Source: JARFQW01 sp963842955 | GTDB lineage: Bacteria > Pseudomonadota > Gammaproteobacteria > Steroidobacterales > XN24 | Assembly (NCBI GenBank): GCA_963842955.1 | Contig: CAWJIJ010000009.1 | Location: 620,001 to 684,000 of the forward strand | Length of the DNA: 64,000 nt | Direction of reading: 5' to 3' | Shown here: in pieces, positions 18,759 through 27,287 of the stretch | How the letters are laid out: every line of letters begins with the position of its first letter | Numbering within the stretch: the stretch's first letter is position 1 | The notes under the pieces: generated by a model | Seen by the model: only the letters and a program-made list of their open reading frames with translations | Told to the model about the DNA's origin: nothing | Databases searched by the model: none | Position numbers and translations under genes: made by a program

Positions 18759-19543
18759 CTGCGCCGTTCGCCGTTGTTATTCCCGCGCGCCACGGGTCCA
18801 CCCGGCTGCCCGGCAAGCCGCTCCTGGATATTGCGGGACGGCCGATGATCCAGCATGTCTGGGACCGCGCAATGGAAAGCGGCGCAGATGACGTGGTCGT
18901 GGCCACGGACGATCCACGTATAGCCGAGGCCTGCAAGGCGTTCGGCGCCAGCGTTGCCATGACGTCGGGGCGTCATCAGTCCGGAACCGATCGAATTGCG
19001 GAGGTGGCCCTGGCCCGGGACTGGCTGGAGGACGAGATCATCGTGAACGTCCAGGGCGATGAGCCTCTGTTGCCGCATGTGCTGGTGGCACAGGTCGCGG
19101 AGCTGCTGCGTTTCAATCCGGAGGCCGGGATGGCGACTCTCGGAACCGCGATCCAGGGGCTCGATGAATATCTCGATCCAAACGTCGTGAAATTCGTTGC
19201 CCGGGCGGATGGCACGGCCCTGTATTTCAGCCGGGCTCCGATTCCCTGGCATCGGGATGGCGCCGCGGCGGGACTGATCAGCCAGACCCGCTGGCAGGGG
19301 GCCATGCGTCACTTGGGCCTCTACGCCTACCGGGCGAAAAGCCTCCACGAGATTGCGGCTGCGTCGCCGTGCACGCTCGAGGAAGACGAGCGACTGGAGC
19401 AGCTGAGGGCCCTGTGGCTCGGCATCCCGATTCAGACCGACGTGGCGCGCGCTCTGCCCGGCCCTGGGGTGGATACTCCGGAGGACCTGGAGCGGGTCCG
19501 CCAGCTGATCAGCTTTTCTGATCCGGGAATCTCACCCGCATGA
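18755..19543 (+). CDS. kdsB: 3-deoxy-manno-octulosonate cytidylyltransferase KdsB
   Basis: A 262-residue CMP-KDO synthetase, which activates KDO for transfer to lipid A. Nucleotide-binding VVIPARHGSTRLPGKPL at residues 6-23, VVVATDD near 47, the MTSGRHQSGTDRIAEV segment, and VNVQGDEPLL near 97; DKDP-type catalytic residues appear in the usual positions. It follows ycaR with a 4-base overlap, completing the lipid A/LPS block. The last 35 bases overlap a small convergent gene. Confidence 0.95.
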   Translation: MTAPFAVVIPARHGSTRLPGKPLLDIAGRPMIQHVWDRAMESGADDVVVATDDPRIAEACKAFGASVAMTSGRHQSGTDRIAEVALARDWLEDEIIVNVQGDEPLLPHVLVAQVAELLRFNPEAGMATLGTAIQGLDEYLDPNVVKFVARADGTALYFSRAPIPWHRDGAAAGLISQTRWQGAMRHLGLYAYRAKSLHEIAAASPCTLEEDERLEQLRALWLGIPIQTDVARALPGPGVDTPEDLERVRQLISFSDPGISPA

Positions 19544-19793
19544 GGTCTGCGCTGAGTGTCCGCCCGTCCTCGTCGAATACGGGGATTTCGATTACGGCCT
19601 GGCTCCGGCGCCAGGGCTGACCGTATGAGTCGGTCTGAATCCCGGCCGGACGCTGCAGCGGCTTGAGAACGAGGAGGGCGGGTGAGAGGATCAGGTCCGC
19701 GACCCGGCAAGCAATACCCTCAAAGGTGACCGCGGAGCCGATCAGAGTCTCAAGCCGGCGGAGGGTCTCCAAGGGTGTCATGTCCGGGTTCAT
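19509..19793 (-). CDS. Small conserved protein of unknown function
   Basis: A 94-residue acidic-to-neutral protein beginning MNPDMTPLETLRRLETLIGSAV. The middle (ADLILSPALLVLKP and IQTDSYGQPWRRSQAVIEIPVFDEDG) suggests a small beta-rich fold. I dimly recall similar orphan proteins in Xanthomonas-like bacteria, without a name. An ATG at position 5 is an alternative start. It converges on kdsB with a 35-base 3' overlap and diverges from the phosphatase gene 45 bases away. No signal peptide or membrane segment is visible. Confidence 0.6.
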   Translation of the reverse strand: MNPDMTPLETLRRLETLIGSAVTFEGIACRVADLILSPALLVLKPLQRPAGIQTDSYGQPWRRSQAVIEIPVFDEDGRTLSADLMRVRFPDQKS

Positions 19794-19838
19794 CGATCAG
19801 GTTCTACTATTGACGACAGAGGGTTACGGGACGAACTC

Positions 19839-20297
19839 ATGAAAATCCTGTTTGTCTGCATGGGCAATATCTGCCGCTCTCCAACGGCCCAGGGTGTCTT
19901 TCGCAAACGCCTGGAAATGGCCGAGCTGGCAGATGCGATCGAATCCGATTCTGCAGGAACCCATAGCTATCACGTCGGGGCGCCTCCGGACCGGCGTGCC
20001 CAGGCTGCGGCAGCCCGCCGGGATATCGATATCAGCGATCTGCGCGCCCGGCGTGTCACCGAGGAAGACTTCGGGCAGTTCGAACTTGTGGTTGCCATGG
20101 ATCGGGACAACCTGGTGGAACTAGAGGCCCTTTGCCCGCCAGAGTTCAGGGAGCGGCTGGTCCTGATGATGGACTATGCCCCCCACCGGCAAGAGTCCGA
20201 GGTCCCGGATCCCTACTACGGTGGAAGTAACGGTTTCGAGCAAGTGCTCGATCTGCTGGAGGACGCCGTGGATGGGCTCCTCCAGCAGATCCGTTAG
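19839..20297 (+). CDS. Low-molecular-weight protein-tyrosine phosphatase
   Basis: A 152-residue phosphatase. The P-loop VCMGNICRSP carries the nucleophile C7 and R13 (CX5R), and the DPYYGG motif with the general acid aspartate lies near 120, the standard layout. In many gammaproteobacteria this gene sits between kdsB and murB/rne, and Wzb/PtpA-type enzymes dephosphorylate tyrosine kinases of polysaccharide export; no such kinase is seen here, so the substrate is unknown. GGGACGA precedes the ATG. It converges on rne with a 23-base gap. Confidence 0.93.
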   Translation: MKILFVCMGNICRSPTAQGVFRKRLEMAELADAIESDSAGTHSYHVGAPPDRRAQAAAARRDIDISDLRARRVTEEDFGQFELVVAMDRDNLVELEALCPPEFRERLVLMMDYAPHRQESEVPDPYYGGSNGFEQVLDLLEDAVDGLLQQIR

Positions 20298-20320
20298 CGA
20301 CCCTGATCCGGGGTCCCGGA

Positions 20321-23300
20321 CTACCTGGACTCTTCCGGGCCGGTGTCGGCAGATGGTCCGGGCCCCGCAACGGGTTTCGGCTTCGAAGGGTTCAGGGTGC
20401 CTGAAGTTTGCGGTTTCGCCGGATCCTTGGGTGGCGCCTTGTCTGCCGCAGGTGGATTGCTGACCGGACCAACCTGGGCCGGTGAGGGGGGCTTCATCGC
20501 CGGTTTCACCGGGTCCGGCACCGACTTCGGCTCGGGAACCGCTGGGGACGCAGCGGCTGCGCCCGAAGCCGACGGGCTCGGCGCGGGTTTCGAGGTCGAC
20601 GGTGCCGGGCGCGATGGCGCTCCTGCGGACCCACTGGCCGGGCGAGGGCTTGCAGGGTGAGCAACCGGTCCGGGCTGCGCCGTGGCCGCCGCCGGCTTCG
20701 GTGCCGGACGGGTAGCGGGTTCCCGCAGCGGACCGGACTCGGGCGTTTTCGATGCCACGGTGCTCGAAGGCGCTGATCCCGCCTCTGGCTTGAGTCCCCC
20801 AGGTTTTTGCGGAGCGGGGCTTGCTGCCAGTTCGAACGGAGGCTTGGACTCGGCCTTCCCCGCTGACGGGGCCGGCGAAGTCGGGACCGGTTCGGGTCGA
20901 GGCTCAGTGGTGCTGGCGCTTTCCCGGCTGCCGCCGGTCGAAGCCGCATCACTGCTGCTGCCTCGACGGGCCGAGGTGTCTGCGCTCGCGGCCTTGCCGG
21001 GATCCGGCCTGCGCGCCCGGGGAGCGTCATCGCCAGGCGCCGACGGCGCCGGAGTCACCGGGGCAGACCCATGCTGCTCAGGACGGGCCGCTTCGCTCTT
21101 CGCGGAAGGTGCATGACTCTCGCGACTCCCATCCGTTGCTCCGGACGGGCCCGCGGACGATCCGGCCCCATCAGCTCGTGAGGGAGACGGCTGGCCCGAA
21201 GTGCCTGTAGTTGCCGTTGGGGGACTCGCATCGCTGCCGGCCTGGTCATCGGCGGGACGTTGCCGACGTCGCCGGCGTGACCTGGGCGGCCGCTTGTCGT
21301 CTGTCCCTTTATCCTTGTCGGACGAACCCGGAGTCGCTGTATCTGGAGACCCCTCTTCGCTTGCGGCGCGTGGCGCTGTCTGATGCTCGCCATTGGCACC
21401 TGCCGCCGCCGGCGATTCTCCAGTTGCAGCCGTCTTCTCCTGACTCTCGGCCTGGCCTTCTGCCTGCCGATCTGTCTGCGCGCTGTTCTGACCACCACGG
21501 CGTCCCCGGCCACCACGACGGCGGCGACGCTTCCGCGGCGCGGGGGTCTCGGCCTGTGCCTCACCACCCTGAGAACTCCCTTGAGCGGCAGGCGACTGGG
21601 CCTGAGACTCCGCCGGTTCGGCGTTAGCGGCCCCGCGGTTACCCCGGTTCTGCTGGCGTTTCTGACCCCCCTGGGTTTTTCGGCTGCTACCCTTGGCGGC
21701 CTGTCGATTCTGGCCCTCCCCCTGCTTTCGCCCGCCCTGGTTGTCCGAGCCAGACTTGCGCGGCCGTTCCGACCGGTTGCCACGCTGCTGGTTCTGGGAT
21801 CGGGCGCCGCGATTGCGACCACCGCGGGAGGTATTGCGCCTGTCCCCGGAACCGCTGGCTGGCGTGGCCTGTCGTGCGGCAGGTTTCGCGGATTGCTGTT
21901 CCGGCGATTCGGCTCCGGGGGTCCCCGGCGTGCCGACGAAGAAAGCCTTGATCCGGGTCCACAGTCCCGGCGTCGCCGGCACTGGCGCAACAGCCGGTGG
22001 GGTTTCGGCCACCTGGGTGGCGCTCACCGGCGCCGGCGCCGGCTTGGTGGGAACGATGCCGGAAACGGCCGGTTCCTCGGGCTTGGCCTTCTCCTCCGAC
22101 CCGGGGATCAGATCGTCCTCAGCCTCGGTGGTCTCGGGTAACTGGTAGCTCACAGGGGCATTTTCGGGCAGCTCCATGGCGTCATCCCGGACCCGGCGAA
22201 TCTGGTAGTGGGGCGATACCAGGTGCTGGCGAGGAACGATGACGATCTGCGTGCCCTCGCGATCCTCCACCTCCCGGATCCACTCCCGCTTTTCGTTCAG
22301 CAAATAGGTCGCCACATCGATGGGAAGCTCCGCGATCACCTTGGACGTGCGGTCCTTGCGGCCTTCCTCTGCCATGAGGCGAAGCACGGACAGGGCGAGC
22401 GACTCGACGCTGCGGATGCTGCCGCGGCCAACGCAACGTGGGCAGACGATGTGAGAGGACTCGCCGAGGGACGGGCGCAAACGCTGCCGCGACATCTCCA
22501 GCAGTCCGAAACGTGAAATACGCCCAATCTGAACCCGGGCCCGGTCGGCGCGCACGCTGTCCCGCAATCGAGTCTCTACGTCCCGCTGATTGCGGGACGG
22601 GCCCATGTCGATGAAGTCGATGACAATGAGACCGCCCAGGTCCCGAATGCGCAACTGCCGGGCGATTTCCTCGGCTGCTTCGAGGTTGGTATTCAACGCG
22701 GTGCTCTCGATATCGTCGCCTTTCGTCGCTCGAGCCGAGTTGATGTCGATGGAGAGCAGGGCTTCGGTGTGATCGATGACAATGCTGCCGCCGGATGGCA
22801 GTTCCACGATGTGGGAATAAGCAGACTCGATCTGGCTTTCAATCTGGAAGCGCGTGAACAGCGGAACCCGGTCGTGGTACAGCTTGATCTTGTTCAGGTT
22901 GTGGGGCATGACCCGTTCCATGAACTGGCGCGCCTGCTCATGGGCTTCCGGATCGTCCACGAGAATCTCGCCGACATCCGAGGAGAAGTGATCCCTCAGC
23001 GCCCGGACCACGGCGTTGCTTTCCTGGTAGATCAGAAACGGCGCCGGACGCTCAACGGCGGAGGCCTTGATGGCTTCCCACACTTTCAGCAGGTAATCCG
23101 TATCCCACTGCAGTTCTTCCGCTGTCCGGCCCACGCCGGCGGTGCGAACGATCACGCCCATGCCTTCGGGCACAACCAGTTCCTGCATCGACTCCCGGAC
23201 AGCGTCCCGGTCTTCGCCGGTAATGCGTCGCGATACGCCACCTGCCTTGGGGTTGTTCGGCATCAGGACCAGGAAACGGCCCGCGAGACTCAGAAAGGTG

Positions 23301-23650
23301 GTCAGTGCGGCGCCCTTATTGCCGCGTTCTTCCTTCTCGACCTGAACCACGATTTCCTGACCTTCCCGGATCAGATCACGGATCGCTCCCCGGCCACCGC
23401 TGTCGGCGCCGTTGACGAAATATTCCGGAGAGATTTCCTTGACCGGGAGAAATCCGTGCCGGTCGGCGCCGTATTCGACGAAGGCTGCGTCGAGGCTAGG
23501 CTCTATTCGGGTGATTCGGCCCTTGTAAATATTGGCCTTTTTCTGCTCCCGGGAGGGAACTTCGACATCGAGGTCGACGAGCTTCTGGCCGTCGACCATG
23601 GCGATACGCAACTCTTCTTCCTGAGTTGCGTTCACAAGCATTCTCTTCAT
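20321..23650 (-). CDS. rne: Ribonuclease E
   Basis: A 1109-residue RNase E, the main mRNA-decay and rRNA/tRNA-processing endonuclease. The catalytic half has the S1 domain (about 35-120), 5'-sensor region, DNase I-like domain with D302 (SIDINSARATKG) and D345 (IVIDFIDMGPSRNQRDVE), and the zinc link C403PRC406. From about residue 490 the protein is disordered: proline, alanine and serine-rich with an arginine-rich RNA-binding patch near 700-715 (RKRRRRRGGRGRRGG) and long PAPSA-type repeats, as expected for a degradosome scaffold but highly diverged. A strong promoter 337-365 bases upstream gives a long leader. Confidence 0.95.
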   Translation of the reverse strand: MKRMLVNATQEEELRIAMVDGQKLVDLDVEVPSREQKKANIYKGRITRIEPSLDAAFVEYGADRHGFLPVKEISPEYFVNGADSGGRGAIRDLIREGQEIVVQVEKEERGNKGAALTTFLSLAGRFLVLMPNNPKAGGVSRRITGEDRDAVRESMQELVVPEGMGVIVRTAGVGRTAEELQWDTDYLLKVWEAIKASAVERPAPFLIYQESNAVVRALRDHFSSDVGEILVDDPEAHEQARQFMERVMPHNLNKIKLYHDRVPLFTRFQIESQIESAYSHIVELPSGGSIVIDHTEALLSIDINSARATKGDDIESTALNTNLEAAEEIARQLRIRDLGGLIVIDFIDMGPSRNQRDVETRLRDSVRADRARVQIGRISRFGLLEMSRQRLRPSLGESSHIVCPRCVGRGSIRSVESLALSVLRLMAEEGRKDRTSKVIAELPIDVATYLLNEKREWIREVEDREGTQIVIVPRQHLVSPHYQIRRVRDDAMELPENAPVSYQLPETTEAEDDLIPGSEEKAKPEEPAVSGIVPTKPAPAPVSATQVAETPPAVAPVPATPGLWTRIKAFFVGTPGTPGAESPEQQSAKPAARQATPASGSGDRRNTSRGGRNRGARSQNQQRGNRSERPRKSGSDNQGGRKQGEGQNRQAAKGSSRKTQGGQKRQQNRGNRGAANAEPAESQAQSPAAQGSSQGGEAQAETPAPRKRRRRRGGRGRRGGQNSAQTDRQAEGQAESQEKTAATGESPAAAGANGEHQTAPRAASEEGSPDTATPGSSDKDKGTDDKRPPRSRRRRRQRPADDQAGSDASPPTATTGTSGQPSPSRADGAGSSAGPSGATDGSRESHAPSAKSEAARPEQHGSAPVTPAPSAPGDDAPRARRPDPGKAASADTSARRGSSSDAASTGGSRESASTTEPRPEPVPTSPAPSAGKAESKPPFELAASPAPQKPGGLKPEAGSAPSSTVASKTPESGPLREPATRPAPKPAAATAQPGPVAHPASPRPASGSAGAPSRPAPSTSKPAPSPSASGAAAASPAVPEPKSVPDPVKPAMKPPSPAQVGPVSNPPAADKAPPKDPAKPQTSGTLNPSKPKPVAGPGPSADTGPEESR

Positions 23651-24057
23651 GTATTGTTGCTCGGATCGGTCCGGCCGCCGTCGGTTCCGTTGTCAACGGG
23701 ACCGGGGCTCGCGCAGTGACCGGCGCGGCGACGCGGATAAACCGGGTCGCAATCAACGTCAGCAACAAGGCGGGCAGTATCAAGGTCATCGTTGTCCTGC
23801 GGTGCGGCGAGCGCCTGCATGGACGAGAGTCCGGGCAGGGCCAGCGCAACGGTCACCGGGTGGGAACGGTTCAGCGGCTGGTGGAGTCAATGGACCGCCC
23901 GGCGCAAAGCCGGCGCGGCATGGAATCTTGCGTACCGGCCAGGACTCGGGAGCGTTACCGTCACCGAAGCCCTGACTCGTTGGATTACTATATCAATGAC
24001 CTGCGGGTTCATCAATCGGCAGGCGAGTCTTAACTTACTGAATCTAGAGAGGGGATT
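23651..24057. other. 407-base divergent region between rne and rluC
   Basis: Almost all of this is the rne leader on the minus strand. Open frames here lack family resemblance and ribosome-binding sites and are treated as non-coding. The 3' part holds the rne promoter and, on the plus strand, GAGAGGGG just before the rluC TTG start. I did not identify a convincing rluC promoter. Confidence 0.7.
23987..24015 (-). promoter_or_regulatory. Sigma70 promoter of rne
   Basis: On the minus strand TTGATG (24010-24015) is followed by a 17-base spacer and TATAGT (23987-23992). This predicts a start near 23980 and a leader of about 330 bases. E. coli rne also has a long leader (about 360 bases) that RNase E itself targets for autoregulation; a similar role here is inference. 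Confidence 0.75.
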
Positions 24058-25023
24058 TTGCCCCCAGCACCCGCCGGTTCGGCGCCCGGTGTCGCGCACG
24101 TCGCTGTTGAGGCGCAGCAGGCCGGCCAGAGAATCGACAATTTTCTCCTCGCCCGGCTGAAGGGTGTGCCTAAATCGCGGATCTACCGGATACTGCGGAA
24201 GGGGGAGGTGCGCGTGAACAAGAAGCGCGTAGCTCCCAGCTATCGGCTCCAGCCGGGTGACGTAGTCAGGATTCCGCCGCTGCGTCTGGCGGAAACCACC
24301 GGGCCCGGACCCCGCGCGGCGGCAGTGGGGCGGAGCCTGTTCGCATCAGCCCTCCACGAAGACGGCCGGCTTCTGGTTGTGGACAAGCCCGCCGGACTTG
24401 CCGTCCACGGAGGTAGCGGCATGTCCTTCGGTGTCATCGAGGCGCTGCGGGCGGCACGGCCCGACGCTCCGTACCTCGAACTCGTACACCGGCTGGACCG
24501 GGACACCAGCGGATGTCTGCTTGTCGCCCAGCGACGGAGCACACTGCGACGTCTGCATGAGCTGTTGCGCGAGGGCCGGGTCGAGAAGCGCTACCTGGCG
24601 CTGCTGATGGGCCAGTGGTCCCGGGGCTTCCTGCGCCAGGAGGACGAACTGGTTATCGGACGGGGAGCCGAAGGCGAGCGCTATGTTCGGGTGGCCGATG
24701 AAGGGCGGCGGGCCTCGAGCGACTTCCGGCCGCTGTCGACGGGTCCCGTCGCGTCCTTCATGGAGATCTCGATCCACACGGGCCGCACCCACCAGATTCG
24801 GGTCCAGTCAGAGGCGCTGGGTCATCCCCTGGCGGGAGACGAGCGCTATGGGCAAAAGGAATTCAACCGCCGGATGAAGTCACTGGGCCTACGACGCATG
24901 TTTCTCCATGCGGCCTCCATCGGTTTTGACGACCCGCTGACCGGGGAGGCGAGGGTGTTCAGCTCGCCGCTTCCCACCGATCTGAAGAGCGTGCTTGAGC
25001 AGCTGGAGATGCCCGATGGCTAG
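24058..25023 (+). CDS. rluC: Ribosomal large subunit pseudouridine synthase RluC
   Basis: A 321-residue RluA-family enzyme that modifies 23S rRNA. An S4 RNA-binding domain (about 18-80, with GQRIDNFLLARLKGVPKSRIYRILRKGEVRVN) is followed by the catalytic domain with D147 in ELVHRLDRDTSG, then HTGRTHQIRVQ and HPLAGDERYG. It starts at TTG (24058) five bases after GAGAGGGG; no better ATG is in frame. Divergence from rne and the downstream HAD gene match the arrangement known in gammaproteobacteria. Confidence 0.93.
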   Translation: MPPAPAGSAPGVAHVAVEAQQAGQRIDNFLLARLKGVPKSRIYRILRKGEVRVNKKRVAPSYRLQPGDVVRIPPLRLAETTGPGPRAAAVGRSLFASALHEDGRLLVVDKPAGLAVHGGSGMSFGVIEALRAARPDAPYLELVHRLDRDTSGCLLVAQRRSTLRRLHELLREGRVEKRYLALLMGQWSRGFLRQEDELVIGRGAEGERYVRVADEGRRASSDFRPLSTGPVASFMEISIHTGRTHQIRVQSEALGHPLAGDERYGQKEFNRRMKSLGLRRMFLHAASIGFDDPLTGEARVFSSPLPTDLKSVLEQLEMPDG

Positions 25024-25690
25024 GCGCTGGCCCCTCATTGTTTTCGATTGGGACGGAACGCTGATGGATTCGACCCAGCACATTGTGGATGCAGCCCTGC
25101 GAGCCATCGCGGATCTCGGCCTCGAGCCCCGGTCCCCGGAGGCCGTGCGATCGATTATTGGCCTTGGGCTCAAGGAATCCTGGGCCAGCCTGTACCCGGG
25201 CTCCGGGGAAGTGGACTTTACCGCGTTCACATCGGTCTACCGGGGCCACTTCTTCTCCGAGGACCTGTATCGCTCGACCCTCTATCCAGGCGTCGTCGCA
25301 GTTCTGGAGGAACTGCGGTCGCGGGGCTATTCGCTGGCCGTGGCGACGGGAAAGGGGCGGCCCGGGCTGGATCGGGACCTGAATCGCACGGGGCTGGGCC
25401 GTTTCTTCTCGGTGACCCGGACCGCGGACGAGTCGCGGTCAAAGCCGAATCCGGACATGTTGCTGGATATTCTCCGGCAAACGGGTAGCCCGCCGGATCA
25501 GGCGCTTGTCGTGGGCGATACGGAATTCGACGTGGAGATGGCCAGGCGCGCGGGCAGCCCGGCGCTGGGTATCTCCTGGGGCGCCCATCCACCGGAACGT
25601 CTTCGCCGGGCCGGCGTGCTTGGCCTCCTTGAGGACATCGCCGAGCTCCCGGATTGGCTGGACGGGCCGGTCGATGGTGAAGGGCATTGA
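25016..25690 (+). CDS. HAD-superfamily phosphatase (Gph-like)
   Basis: A 224-residue HAD hydrolase. Motif I FDWDGTLMDS (D10, D12), motif II in VATGKGRPG, motif III lysine in SKPNPDML, and motif IV VVGDTEFDVEMARRAG are all intact. It resembles phosphoglycolate-phosphatase-like proteins but the substrate cannot be read from sequence. The ATG at 25016 (MARRWPL) overlaps rluC by 8 bases; the longer open frame upstream overlaps rluC without a start signal. Partner pairing of rluC with a HAD gene is common and probably reflects an operon. Confidence 0.88.
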   Translation: MARRWPLIVFDWDGTLMDSTQHIVDAALRAIADLGLEPRSPEAVRSIIGLGLKESWASLYPGSGEVDFTAFTSVYRGHFFSEDLYRSTLYPGVVAVLEELRSRGYSLAVATGKGRPGLDRDLNRTGLGRFFSVTRTADESRSKPNPDMLLDILRQTGSPPDQALVVGDTEFDVEMARRAGSPALGISWGAHPPERLRRAGVLGLLEDIAELPDWLDGPVDGEGH

Positions 25691-25729
25691 TCCGGTAACC
25701 AGCCCGGAGAGTCAGGGGTCAGCCGCGGG

Positions 25730-25750
25730 ATCCCGGTGACTGGCCGGGAT
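25730..25750. terminator. Hairpin between convergent HAD and maf genes
   Basis: ATCCCGG (25730-25736), loop TGACTGG, CCGGGAT (25744-25750) form a perfect 7-bp stem in the 67-base gap between two genes ending towards each other. No T-run follows on either strand, so any terminator would be weak and bidirectional. Confidence 0.35.
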
Positions 25751-25757
25751 AGCCCGC

Positions 25758-26336
25758 CTATGGAAGCTCGACTCCCAGCTGTCGAAGGACGCCCGCTACC
25801 CAGATCAGGGGCAGGCCGATCAGTCCGGTCGGGTCGAGGCTGTCGATGCGCTCAAGGAGGCTGATGCCCAGTCGTTCGGAGTAGAAGCTTCCGGCCGCGT
25901 CCCAGGGTTGCTCCCGCTCCAGGTAGCGACCGATCTCAACCTGCGAAAGCGGCCGAAACTGGACCCGGGTGATATCCATGTGAAGGAACGAGTCCCTTCG
26001 GGCCTGCCGGGCGTCGAGCACGCAGACAGCCGTCAGGAATTCCACGGCGTGGCCGGAGGAGCCGGCAAGCTGGCGCTGCGCCTCGGCGGGTCCGCCCGGT
26101 TTGCCCAGGAGCTGTCCGTCCCGCACCGCGACCTGATCGGAGCCGATGACGATGCGCCCCGGCACGGCGGCGGCGCCGGCCTCTGCCTTGCTTGTGGCCA
26201 GCCGGGTGGCCAGCTCGTGGGGCTCCTCACCGGGCTGGTGGCGCTCATCGACACCGGGGGAAACCGTCTCGAAGGGGATGCCCAGGCGCTGCAAAAGGGC
26301 GCGGCGATGGCCGGACGTGGACGCGAGGACGAGCAT
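25758..26336 (-). CDS. yceF: Maf-like nucleotide pyrophosphatase (YceF type)
   Basis: A 192-residue Maf-family protein: LVLASTSGHRRALLQRLGIPFETVSPGVDE at the start, the ATRLATSKAEA segment, and GSDQVAVRDGQLLGKPG in the middle. The family hydrolyses non-canonical nucleotides; E. coli YceF acts on m7GTP, and the position next to yceD-rpmF-plsX-fabH is that of yceF. Start ATG 26336, with GGAG five bases upstream; a 302-residue open frame reaching further upstream has no such signal. A TATACT box lies at 26380-26385 on the minus strand. Confidence 0.88.
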   Translation of the reverse strand: MLVLASTSGHRRALLQRLGIPFETVSPGVDERHQPGEEPHELATRLATSKAEAGAAAVPGRIVIGSDQVAVRDGQLLGKPGGPAEAQRQLAGSSGHAVEFLTAVCVLDARQARRDSFLHMDITRVQFRPLSQVEIGRYLEREQPWDAAGSFYSERLGISLLERIDSLDPTGLIGLPLIWVAGVLRQLGVELP

Positions 26337-26379
26337 GTCGGCTCCTTGAAGGGCTGGCCCGGGACGTGTTGCGGACGCC

Positions 26380-26385
26380 AGTATA
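26380..26385 (-). promoter_or_regulatory. Probable -10 box of yceF
   Basis: TATACT on the minus strand, about 44 bases upstream of the yceF ATG. No clear -35 is at the right distance, so this is a partial promoter call. It lies beside the divergent yceD promoter. Confidence 0.5.
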
Positions 26386-26400
26386 ACGTTCCCGGATCCT

Positions 26401-26430
26401 TTGACAGAAACACGCAACCCTCTGTATCCT
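26401..26430 (+). promoter_or_regulatory. Sigma70 promoter of the yceD-rpmF-plsX-fabH operon
   Basis: TTGACA (26401-26406), an exact -35 consensus, an 18-base spacer, then TATCCT (26425-26430). The predicted start near 26437 lies only about 3 bases before the ATG of yceD, so the transcript may be leaderless or nearly so. Confidence 0.65.
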
Positions 26431-26439
26431 TGGTCGATT

Positions 26440-27042
26440 ATGCTTCTCACGCCGGAAAGTCGATTGCCGCCGGCCGAGGGCTGGTCCGAAGCAAGATGCC
26501 AGGGGCGCTGGGGGCTTGAAAGCTTCCGGCGGCTATGGGGCGTATCGGAAGCCGTCTCCGCCCAAGGAGATAACGCTGCCGATGATGTCCCGGGGCAGCG
26601 ATTCGTCGAGGCAGACGTGGCGGTTCGCAGTGATGCGGCAGGAGTCTGGCGCCTGCAGGGGACCACGCGGGCGGCGCTTGGCGCGATTTGTCAGCGCTGC
26701 CTTGACCCAGTGGCCCTGGAAGTTGTTAGCGAGATGGATGTGCCGCTGGCCTGCGCGAGCGGATCAACGGTTGCCCATACGGGTGAACAGGATGAACTGG
26801 CGGAGTGGCCGGCCGAAGGTATGACCCTCGGCGAGCTGCTGGAGGACGAGATCTTTCTCGCGATGCCGCAGGTGCCCGTACATCGGGACGCCCAAGACTG
26901 CGGGAAACTCGCGCAAAGGCTGGAAGAATCAAGCGAAACGGGTGCTGCCGACAGCCCGTCAGGGCGAGACGAGGCCCATCCTTTCGCCGGACTCAGGGAT
27001 CTGCTGTCGGATGCGGCAGCAGACCGCGACAAGAATGACTAG
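26440..27042 (+). CDS. yceD: YceD family protein (DUF177)
   Basis: A 200-residue protein with the family CQRCLDPV motif near residue 85, an acidic MTLGELLEDEIFLAMPQVPVH stretch, and an FAGLRDL end. YceD is linked in several bacteria and plants to 23S rRNA accumulation and to the plsX/rpmF operon. It is longer than E. coli YceD (about 173) because of insertions in the middle. ATG 26440 is the only sensible start: the longer open frame begins inside the promoter. No Shine-Dalgarno sequence precedes it, in line with a possibly leaderless mRNA. Confidence 0.85.
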   Translation: MLLTPESRLPPAEGWSEARCQGRWGLESFRRLWGVSEAVSAQGDNAADDVPGQRFVEADVAVRSDAAGVWRLQGTTRAALGAICQRCLDPVALEVVSEMDVPLACASGSTVAHTGEQDELAEWPAEGMTLGELLEDEIFLAMPQVPVHRDAQDCGKLAQRLEESSETGAADSPSGRDEAHPFAGLRDLLSDAAADRDKND

Positions 27043-27065
27043 GTATTGATTCAGGAGTTGACGTC

Positions 27066-27257
27066 ATGGCTGTACAGAAGAACCGCAAAACGCCTTCGAA
27101 GCGCGGCACGCGCCGTTCCCACGACCAGTTGGGCAAGCCCACGCTGTCCGTGGAGTCGACCACCGGTGAAACGCATCGTCGCCACCACGTGAGCGCAGAT
27201 GGTTACTACCGCGGCCGAAAGGTCGTGGAAACCGCAGTCGTCGACGACGACGAATAA
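27066..27257 (+). CDS. rpmF: 50S ribosomal protein L32
   Basis: A 63-residue L32 beginning MAVQKNRKTPSKRGTRRSHD, with GETHRRHHVSADGYYRGRKVV near the end. No cysteines are present, so it is the zinc-independent form. TCAGGAG precedes the ATG. It lies between yceD and plsX, the conserved order linking ribosome assembly with lipid synthesis. Confidence 0.97.
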   Translation: MAVQKNRKTPSKRGTRRSHDQLGKPTLSVESTTGETHRRHHVSADGYYRGRKVVETAVVDDDE

Positions 27258-27287
27258 GTTTTCGTTCGCGGGCCGGCGGCGTCGTCG

